A stretch of DNA of 11,352 bases from JAHEYF01 sp045805185 (lineage in GTDB: Bacteria > Bacteroidota > Bacteroidia > B-17B0 > Aurantibacillaceae). This document shows positions 5,135-11,352 of this stretch, piece by piece; position 1 is the stretch's first letter; the number at the start of each line of letters is the position of its first letter. The position numbers were made by a program, and so were the translations under genes. The stretch covers positions 1 through 11,352 of the forward strand of contig JBJMLS010000281.1 of the NCBI GenBank assembly GCA_045805185.1, written 5' to 3'. The notes below the pieces were generated by a model. It was not told where the DNA came from, searched no databases, and was given only the letters and a program-made list of their open reading frames with translations.

Positions 5135-7654
5135 CTACTCTTTAATGATCCTGTTAGCATGTATTCCTCCGGACGTATCATAAATACGGATAAGATAAAT
5201 GCCATTAGACAGTTCCTCAAAGCTGATCGCACTCTTTTCACTGGTTATCACTTTGTTTCCCCACATATCGAATATCTCAGCCCTTTGAAATCCACTGCCG
5301 GTAATTGATATGGCGCTGCCCGCAGGATTAGGAAAAACGGAGAACACTGAACCGGGAGTTGCAGGTTGACTGTTTTGCATAGTCTTGTAACTTATGTTTG
5401 AATTATATGCTCTGAAATAATCTACCTTAAAGACCGCCGGAAATAATTCAGGTTCGCAATTCGCCTGCAAATCTTCAACTCCTATATCATAGAGAATATC
5501 GTGTCGGGTTATACAATTGACCTGACCGCTATACAAATTATTAGGGATAGAGCCAACAAGTTCATTATTATGGTAAAATTTCAAATCGTAAACTCCTCCA
5601 TTGGCCGGATCTGGCCAATTTACAGCATACGTATAGAAATCATCATAGAATCTATAGCCAACAGCATATTCTATAACTGGTGCATTCCATAATGTTGGGT
5701 GGAAAGCAGTACATAAAAGTACTTTTCCATTTCCGGGAAATTCAAAATTAATATCCTCTGTTTTAACTCCGGTATAAAACCAATATGCCGGCCATAACTT
5801 TTTTCCCCGTGGTATTTTAAGCCTGGACTCCAAGTAACCAAACTGGACTTTCGGTTTTCCTGCTTCATCGGTTGCTACGAAAGCGGAACTGTAATTATAT
5901 ACTTTATTAACCGAAGTCGCCAAATTATCTGCAGTAACATCCGGGTAAAGCAAGTCCAGACAACTTCCAGTTGGAACCCAGACACTTTGACTTCTGGTGA
6001 ATGGAAGCGGATCAGGTGGAAAGGTGTATGATCCTGAATTACTGGAAGCAATATTGTGTGCAACAAGCTCCATATTTCCCAAGTAGTTGTTAGCATTTAA
6101 AGGTGAGTTCCAGAACTCATTACAAACGGAAGGGTGCGCATCATCTTTTCTGTGCCAATCGGTTGAGTTAAAATGGTTGCCTGTAAACTCATCATGATAA
6201 TTAAGCGCGCCATGTGATGGCTGAGTTTCCGGATTAACAGGCGTTCTGCTAAAATCGTAAAGTTTGCTATCCACTCCAACAAAAAAGAAATGTTTATTAT
6301 ATGAGGTGATCGCATTGAGGGCGCTCATTCCGCTTGCAATCACAGGAATAGCTCCAACGTGCCATTCTTTTTGTTTTATTCCGTTCGCGTCGTTATATAA
6401 AGCGCAATTGTAACCTTGATAGGGAGTTGTTGAAGCACCCGGCCCTGGATTTCCCATTGCCGTCGAAGCGTCGTGTCCTGTACCATTGTGATTGTCGTCA
6501 CACTGGTCAAAGCAACCGAAAGGAGCGAAGGGTACAATTTTATCGTCGTAGATTGCCTGTTGGATTTGCGTGTTAAAAGGCGCTGTTGAATTATAAAATA
6601 TATGATATGATTTAAACGTAGTGTTTATAGTCCCTTCTTCTATAATGTCATTTGCCCATACAAATATCTGGCTATTCAGTTGAACCGGGTGGGTCCCTCC
6701 TGTGGGCTCGCTGTTCCATCCGGTTGTTTTCCATGACCTGTAAATTGTTTTATCACTGCTCCTTACGTAAAAAATGCTGCCATAACAACACACAATATCA
6801 GTTCCTGGAATTACAGTATTACTCCCAGAAGGAATTACAGAGTATGTCCAGGTTCCGCTAATTAAAACAATCTCGCAGATTTGATCGCTCGTATTGACGT
6901 AATATAAATGATCCAAATCACTAGTTTCATTAACAATATTGGATGAGCTTCTTACTGCGGCCGAAGAAGGAACAACTGCTGTTACTCCACCTGTCCAGGA
7001 AGAACCGCCCCAGTAAACCCTGTATATTTTATTGTCGGTGCTGCAAACATAATATACTGCAGAACCTGAAACAACCAGTGGAGATGTTGTCAAAGCGTTA
7101 GCGGTTTGCCCGGCTACTAATTGTGCGCCGGTTCCCATTGTGACTCCATCAAAATAAATCTGGCAAATTTTTCCTCCCGTACCGATATAATAAATTTCCC
7201 AGCCCGAAGAGTTGGTTCTTAGAAAAATTTTATTTCCTGCCACAGCCACCTGAGTAGCATTAACAATAATCGCCTGCCACCCGGTCCCGGGAGTCCATCT
7301 CAATCTATAGACTTTTGAATCGACAGCGGATACAAAAAAAAGATCCTCTCCGTAATTTACAATATTAGTTCCTGCCTTAACAGCCGGGCAGGTGGCTCCT
7401 CCAAGGTTCGCGGAAGAAGGGGTCCATGTGAGAGCAATTGGGTCCCAATAAGTGTCGTAGATCTTACTGTCAGTGGAAGAAACGAAATAAACATGTTGCG
7501 CTGTTGCAATCATATTTGTAAACATTTTTACATTAACTGTAGAAAGAGGACTTTTAGGACACCAAAAGCCATAATTCAATACTTGTGATAAAAGCGATTG
7601 GCTTGCCAATAAGCTTATTGATAGTAATAAGTGAAATAAAAATGATTTTTTCAT
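5135..7654 (-). CDS. Secreted beta-propeller plus GH16-like protein with T9SS type A tail
   Basis: An 839-residue protein. Residues 1-24 are a signal peptide (MKKSFLFHLLLSISLLASQS...), fixing the start. Residues about 30-470 are a lectin-like propeller with a repeated [FY][FY]VxSxDxKIYxxxW unit near 55, 105, 154, 199, 250, 294 and 455, plus a diverged one near 349. Between the last two clear units is an insert with CFDQCDDNHNGTGHD (381-395), which resembles a calcium-binding loop. Residues about 485-752 are a GH16-like jelly roll: LNYHDEFTG, FGYLESRLKIPRGKKLWPAYW, then EDINFEFPGN (633-642), and FKVDYFRAYN. That motif aligns with DEIDFEFLGN of GH16 enzymes but has Asp at the nucleophile position and Asn at the middle Asp; the acid/base Glu638 is kept. 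Residues about 770-839 are a type A T9SS tail (VFPNPAGS, NGIYLIRI). It starts 42 bases after the adhesin-like gene and may be co-transcribed. A glucan or galactan hydrolase, or a non-catalytic polysaccharide-binding protein, are both possible. Confidence 0.85.
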   Translation of the reverse strand: MKKSFLFHLLLSISLLASQSLLSQVLNYGFWCPKSPLSTVNVKMFTNMIATAQHVYFVSSTDSKIYDTYWDPIALTWTPSSANLGGATCPAVKAGTNIVNYGEDLFFVSAVDSKVYRLRWTPGTGWQAIIVNATQVAVAGNKIFLRTNSSGWEIYYIGTGGKICQIYFDGVTMGTGAQLVAGQTANALTTSPLVVSGSAVYYVCSTDNKIYRVYWGGSSWTGGVTAVVPSSAAVRSSSNIVNETSDLDHLYYVNTSDQICEIVLISGTWTYSVIPSGSNTVIPGTDIVCCYGSIFYVRSSDKTIYRSWKTTGWNSEPTGGTHPVQLNSQIFVWANDIIEEGTINTTFKSYHIFYNSTAPFNTQIQQAIYDDKIVPFAPFGCFDQCDDNHNGTGHDASTAMGNPGPGASTTPYQGYNCALYNDANGIKQKEWHVGAIPVIASGMSALNAITSYNKHFFFVGVDSKLYDFSRTPVNPETQPSHGALNYHDEFTGNHFNSTDWHRKDDAHPSVCNEFWNSPLNANNYLGNMELVAHNIASSNSGSYTFPPDPLPFTRSQSVWVPTGSCLDLLYPDVTADNLATSVNKVYNYSSAFVATDEAGKPKVQFGYLESRLKIPRGKKLWPAYWFYTGVKTEDINFEFPGNGKVLLCTAFHPTLWNAPVIEYAVGYRFYDDFYTYAVNWPDPANGGVYDLKFYHNNELVGSIPNNLYSGQVNCITRHDILYDIGVEDLQANCEPELFPAVFKVDYFRAYNSNISYKTMQNSQPATPGSVFSVFPNPAGSAISITGSGFQRAEIFDMWGNKVITSEKSAISFEELSNGIYLIRIYDTSGGIHANRIIKE

Positions 7655-7691
7655 ACAATTTCGTTTTAATATTTAGTTTGTTCAGAGAATA

Positions 7692-7733
7692 TTTTCCTAT
7701 TCCTGCTTCACCATTTTACGGATTGTAATTTCC
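7692..7733. repeat. Right copy of the 42-bp perfect direct repeat
   Basis: Identical to 5050-5091. It covers the last 34 coding bases before the stop codon of the adhesin-like gene, the stop itself (7697-7699) and 5 downstream bases. Recombination between the copies would delete 2642 bases, including the whole GH16-like gene, and leave the adhesin-like gene intact. Confidence 0.95.
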
Positions 7734-10700
7734 CCTTCTGTTTCCAGGTGAAGAAAATAAACTCCGTTCACGAGCTCTGCAGTATTTATAACAGAAGCCG
7801 AATGAATGGTTCCGCTGTAGATCATTTCGCCTAATGCGTTCGTTAACTTAACCAGCGTGAGCCCGCGCACTCCTTCTATTCTAAGCGAAGCGCTGAACGG
7901 ATTCGGGGATGCCGAGATCCCCGGGATATTTCCGGCGCCGGCCATACCCACGCAGGTGTTCACTACGATAGCGGAAGAGGCTGTGCCTGTGCAGCTGTTC
8001 ACTGTATCGGTCCACGCGTAGGTTACAGTGATGGTGCCGGTTCCTGCGGTCCAGGGGTCGAAGGTATTACCGCTTACGCCCGCACCGCTATACACTCCTC
8101 CGGCCGGTGTGCCCGGTGTTAACGCGAACGGGCCATCGCCTGAGCAAACAACAGTCGTGCTTTCCGTATAGGAAACAGTTGGCGTCATGAGAACATTTAC
8201 GGTAACAGAAGTTGTATCGCTGCAACCGCTGCTGGTTCCGGTAAGCGTATAGGTTGCAGTTGCCGCCGGAGAAACGCTTACGTTGTTCCCGCTTAAATTG
8301 CCCGGCTGCCAGCTGTACGTTGCAGCCCCTGAACCGTTGAGTGTAACGGAACTTCCGGAGCAAATGGTTGCAGTAACTGCAGAAGCAGAAACAGCCGGGG
8401 TGGTATTTACCGTAAGGGTAACAGTAGCAGTATTCGAGCAGCCCAGCGCGTTCGTTCCGGTAATGGTATAGCTGGTGGTAGCCGTTGGATCAGCGGTGAC
8501 CACTGTACCGCTGGTTGCGCTCAGTCCCGCCGGGGGCGCCCAGCTGTATGTGCTGGCGCCTGAAGCGGTAATGGTGGTGCTGTCCCCGCTGCAAATAGAC
8601 GAAAGCGCAGCGTTCCCGTTTACCGTTACAGGGGCAGGATTGCTAATGCTGACGGTTACATTGAAAATATTCATCGCCGCATCGGTTACCGTTACCGTAT
8701 AGTTACCCGGCGAAAGTGTATTAACGGTTTGCGTTGTATAGCTGCCGGGCGACCATGCGTAGGTATAAGGAGCAAGTCCGCCTGTTGGGGTAACCGTTGC
8801 AGAACCATTTGCGCCATTGTTGCAGGTGGGCGCGGCAGCAGTATAAGACGCGCCAAGAGCAGGAATATCGGTGAGGCGGCCCCACACCGCATCAAGCGTA
8901 CTCAGAAGCTGTGAATTCAGGATAAAGGGATCATACTCGAGGTTGTTCCCCATAGAGTAAGAGTATCCGTACAGCGCATTGTCGCCCTTGTTCATGGTAA
9001 GCACAGTACCATAGTCGGTGGCTTTGCCGCCAGTTGAATTCACCCAGAGGACCCGCATGGTTACCGGATCTATTTTAATAATGGCGATATCCTCGGATGA
9101 ACTGACAGGATTATAGTTACGCGCCAGCAGGTAATAATTGCCCTCTAGCTGTATCTTCCGGTTGTAATATGCGGACAGGTACAATTCGCCTGTGGAACTC
9201 ATGGCCATTCCGGCCAGGTAGCTCGCACCGAAACCATGGACCTGGTAATACCCGAGATAAGCGCCGGCGGAGCTGAATTTGATCACCGCTGCACTATTAT
9301 TACTTGCATCCAGCGTCACCGTATCCGTTGCGAAAGGGATCGTATCGCTTAGCGAAAGGCTTACGTAGTAATTACCGGAAGGATCTGAAACGATATCTGT
9401 AGAAGCATCGTTCCTCAGCGATCCGAAGCTCATGGCCATCTGCTCCAGCCCGGACGAAGCGTTGTAACGCACTACGCCTATGTCGCTCTGGCCATTACTG
9501 TTGAGCGTGAACGAGCCGAAAGTGGGGCTTTGATTAAAATCGGTAAGCACGAGGATGTTGCCACTGCTTTCTATCGTCATGGAGCGGATGTATTCATTTC
9601 CTGTTCCCCCTCCTTTTTTGGCCCACATGCAGGCGCCGGTGCTGCCGTTGTATTTGGCCACAAACATATCCTGCGATGATGCTGTATACGAGTACACACC
9701 CCAGGTGCCTGCACCCGAAAAATCTCCACCCACATATATATTTCCCGCCGCATCCGTAGTAAGGGCCTGACCGAATTCAAAGCCCGCTCCAGAGCTCCTG
9801 GAAGCCCATAGGGCCGTCCCTGCTGAATTGTATTTAACGAGGAACATATCACCGGAGCCGGAGGATGTGAGCGTAAAGCTGCCGAAAGTGGCGGTGCCGG
9901 ATAAGGTCCCGGTTATATAAATGTTGCCGGCGGCATCCGTTTCATTGTCTCTGATATAGATAGTGGTACCGTATGTCTTGATCCAAACCGGCACGCCCAC
10001 CGAATCAAACTTTGCGAGGTAGGGTATGCCGGACGGGCCGCCGTTCACGGTATAGGTTCCTATGGTAACGGTATTGCTGATAATGCCGGCAGAATAAAGG
10101 TGCCCACTCGCGTCGGAGGCCAGCATAGCCGAAATGTTGCTGGATGAAGTTGAGCTTTTTCCTGGTGTCACCCATACCCAATGCGCGGGCTCGGTAATGA
10201 TCGTAGTGTCTTGCGGGGAAATGCAACCTTTGGAATCGGTTACCTTTACCCAATACGGCGTGGTATAGCTGCAGTTGCCTATTCCCGTCGCCGTTGAGCC
10301 GGTGCTCCACTGGTAAATGAAAGGCCCTGTGCCATACAGGGGTGCGGCCACCCAAATGGAATCATTGGAGTGGAACATAATGCTTTTGATGATACCCGGC
10401 TGAGGCATATTGAAATTAGCCGTGAGGGCGCAGCCTGATCCGTCGGTCACGGTTACGCTCTGGCTGCCGCCCGGCAGGTTGTTGTTCTGCGAAGCAGCGC
10501 CGGCATTGGCCGACCAGCTGTACGTATATGGTCCGCTGCCACCGTAAACAGTTGCTTTGGCAGAACCGTTTGTTCCGCCTGCGCAGGTAACCGTGCTTGC
10601 TATCGTGGTGCTGATCCTGAAGCCCAGCTGAACGGAGGCTGTCGCAGCACAGCCCAGCGTATCTTTTACAGTAACGGTGTAAGCGCCCGCAGAGAGGCCG

Positions 10701-11352
10701 CTCAACGATGAAGCAGCGCTGCCGTCGCTCCAGCGGTAGGTATAAGGCGCGGCACCACCGGAAACAATAGCAGAAAGGGCTCCGTTGCTTCCGTTGCAGG
10801 CAGGTGCTGTTGTTGTCAAACTGGCGGTCATGGTACAATTGTCCAGGTCGGTAAATCTTCCCACGAACCAGTCGTGATAGTTGTTCGCCCCTCCGCTCCA
10901 GGTCATGGTCTGCCCGTCTATCGTGCTTGTGTTGTTAAACGCGCCGGTGCAGTATATGAATCCTCCGGCGGTATTGTACTGTATGGAGGTACCTACGAGA
11001 TCTTTTGTTCCTCTAACGGCCTGCGACCAGAGATGAACACCTGCAGGGCTGTACTTGGCGAACATCAGCTGCGTTCCGGAAGTGGAGGCGACAGGGGGCG
11101 TTTCGTAAGAGAACAGGTTGTTTACGTTACCTGCTTTGTTGATGAGCTGGTTGAAGTGACCATACACCAGCAGGTTGCCCGCCGCATCAAGGGCCATGCC
11201 TTTGTTACGGTCATTAGAAAGTGAAATATCGCCCCTGGCCCACTGGCAAACACCTGTTGAGCTGTATTTGGCTACATAGCAGTTCGCGCTTTTGGAAAGT
11301 GAGGCGATCGTTACGCCATTATGAAAATCGAGCGTGTTGAGCAGCGAACCCA
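7697..11352 (-). CDS. Large T9SS-secreted adhesin-like protein with propellers, SprB repeats and Ig-like domains (5' end outside window)
   Basis: The frame is open to the right edge, so the Met at 11197 is internal: the 51 codons before it read in the same style (CYVAKYSSTGVCQWARGD). The 1217 visible residues contain, in visible numbering, the end of a first propeller (1-169), two SprB repeats (178-241 and 246-313; CNGSNGALSAIVSGGAAPYT, GAYTVTVKD), a third related domain (319-387), and a second propeller (about 390-826) of units like DAAGNIYITG...FG...SGDMFLVKYNSAG. Then come another SprB repeat (836-904), three Ig-like domains (906-1131, each with an ICSG/VCSG motif) and a type A T9SS tail (1143-1217; SPNPFSAS, NGVYFLHLETEG, EITIRKMVKQE). 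Such proteins are Sec- and T9SS-exported and usually act as adhesins or matrix proteins. The gene is visibly GC-richer than the rest of the window. Ligand unknown. Confidence 0.9.
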   Translation of the reverse strand, partial: GSLLNTLDFHNGVTIASLSKSANCYVAKYSSTGVCQWARGDISLSNDRNKGMALDAAGNLLVYGHFNQLINKAGNVNNLFSYETPPVASTSGTQLMFAKYSPAGVHLWSQAVRGTKDLVGTSIQYNTAGGFIYCTGAFNNTSTIDGQTMTWSGGANNYHDWFVGRFTDLDNCTMTASLTTTAPACNGSNGALSAIVSGGAAPYTYRWSDGSAASSLSGLSAGAYTVTVKDTLGCAATASVQLGFRISTTIASTVTCAGGTNGSAKATVYGGSGPYTYSWSANAGAASQNNNLPGGSQSVTVTDGSGCALTANFNMPQPGIIKSIMFHSNDSIWVAAPLYGTGPFIYQWSTGSTATGIGNCSYTTPYWVKVTDSKGCISPQDTTIITEPAHWVWVTPGKSSTSSSNISAMLASDASGHLYSAGIISNTVTIGTYTVNGGPSGIPYLAKFDSVGVPVWIKTYGTTIYIRDNETDAAGNIYITGTLSGTATFGSFTLTSSGSGDMFLVKYNSAGTALWASRSSGAGFEFGQALTTDAAGNIYVGGDFSGAGTWGVYSYTASSQDMFVAKYNGSTGACMWAKKGGGTGNEYIRSMTIESSGNILVLTDFNQSPTFGSFTLNSNGQSDIGVVRYNASSGLEQMAMSFGSLRNDASTDIVSDPSGNYYVSLSLSDTIPFATDTVTLDASNNSAAVIKFSSAGAYLGYYQVHGFGASYLAGMAMSSTGELYLSAYYNRKIQLEGNYYLLARNYNPVSSSEDIAIIKIDPVTMRVLWVNSTGGKATDYGTVLTMNKGDNALYGYSYSMGNNLEYDPFILNSQLLSTLDAVWGRLTDIPALGASYTAAAPTCNNGANGSATVTPTGGLAPYTYAWSPGSYTTQTVNTLSPGNYTVTVTDAAMNIFNVTVSISNPAPVTVNGNAALSSICSGDSTTITASGASTYSWAPPAGLSATSGTVVTADPTATTSYTITGTNALGCSNTATVTLTVNTTPAVSASAVTATICSGSSVTLNGSGAATYSWQPGNLSGNNVSVSPAATATYTLTGTSSGCSDTTSVTVNVLMTPTVSYTESTTVVCSGDGPFALTPGTPAGGVYSGAGVSGNTFDPWTAGTGTITVTYAWTDTVNSCTGTASSAIVVNTCVGMAGAGNIPGISASPNPFSASLRIEGVRGLTLVKLTNALGEMIYSGTIHSASVINTAELVNGVYFLHLETEGEITIRKMVKQE

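Noticed and set aside
4933..5145. 70-residue + strand ORF across the palindrome
   Set aside because: It runs through the inverted repeat and is antisense to the T9SS-tail relic, so its sequence is explained by those features.
11195..11197. Met at 11197 as the start of the adhesin-like protein
   Set aside because: The frame stays open to the window edge and the 51 preceding codons encode the same propeller-repeat style; there is no signal peptide at this Met.
10005..11224. Long open frames opposite to or out of frame with the adhesin-like gene (116-140 residues)
   Set aside because: They are shadows of a GC-rich, repetitive gene; the real frame is continuous and has recognisable repeats throughout.
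7700..11352. Tandem DNA repeats suggesting a CRISPR or satellite array
   Set aside because: The recurring motifs are protein-level repeats (SprB, Ig-like, propeller units) with diverged DNA, not identical repeats with spacers.
1..11352. Mobile-element genes, tRNA or rRNA
   Set aside because: No transposase, integrase, terminal inverted repeats, tRNA cloverleaf or rRNA sequence was recognised in either strand.

Overview
The window looks like chromosome from a Bacteroidota bacterium, most likely a Chitinophaga- or Sphingobacteriia-like member. Three large secreted proteins carry type IX secretion system (T9SS) C-terminal sorting domains: one gliding-motility type B (CHU_C-like) and two type A (Por-secretion-tail-like). 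SprB repeats, SBBP-type propeller repeats and the DUF7948-like N-terminal domain point the same way, as does the lack of strong Shine-Dalgarno sites. No rRNA, tRNA, CRISPR array, transposase or integrase was seen.

Layout. Positions 1-645 (+) hold the 3' end of a peptide/bacteriocin-type ABC exporter, then a 160-residue HlyD-like protein that has the two ends of a membrane-fusion adaptor but not its central hairpin. Positions 776-3631 (+) hold a 951-residue secreted propeller/PKD protein with a type B T9SS tail. Positions 3632-5134 are a low-density region with two tentative small + strand ORFs, a clear CsbD-family stress gene on the minus strand (4451-4642), a very strong hairpin (4963-4996) and a 3'-end relic of a T9SS gene (5055-5102). 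Positions 5135-7654 (-) hold an 839-residue secreted protein joining a lectin-like beta-propeller to a GH16-like jelly roll with an altered active-site motif. Positions 7697-11352 (-) hold the last 1217 residues of a large, GC-richer adhesin-like protein with two propellers, SprB repeats, Ig-like domains and a type A T9SS tail; it continues past the right edge.

How the parts fit. The first two genes belong to a peptide-export unit that begins before the window. The two large minus-strand genes are 42 bp apart and could be co-transcribed (adhesin first, GH16-like protein second). Both would cross the inner membrane by Sec and the outer membrane by T9SS, ending as surface or secreted carbohydrate-binding/adhesive proteins.

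The most notable signals are: a perfect 42-bp direct repeat of the adhesin gene's 3' end that brackets the GH16-like gene like a cassette, with a visible GC step at its right copy; the hairpin-less mini-HlyD; and the GH16-like motif in which the expected Glu nucleophile and middle Asp appear as Asp and Asn.
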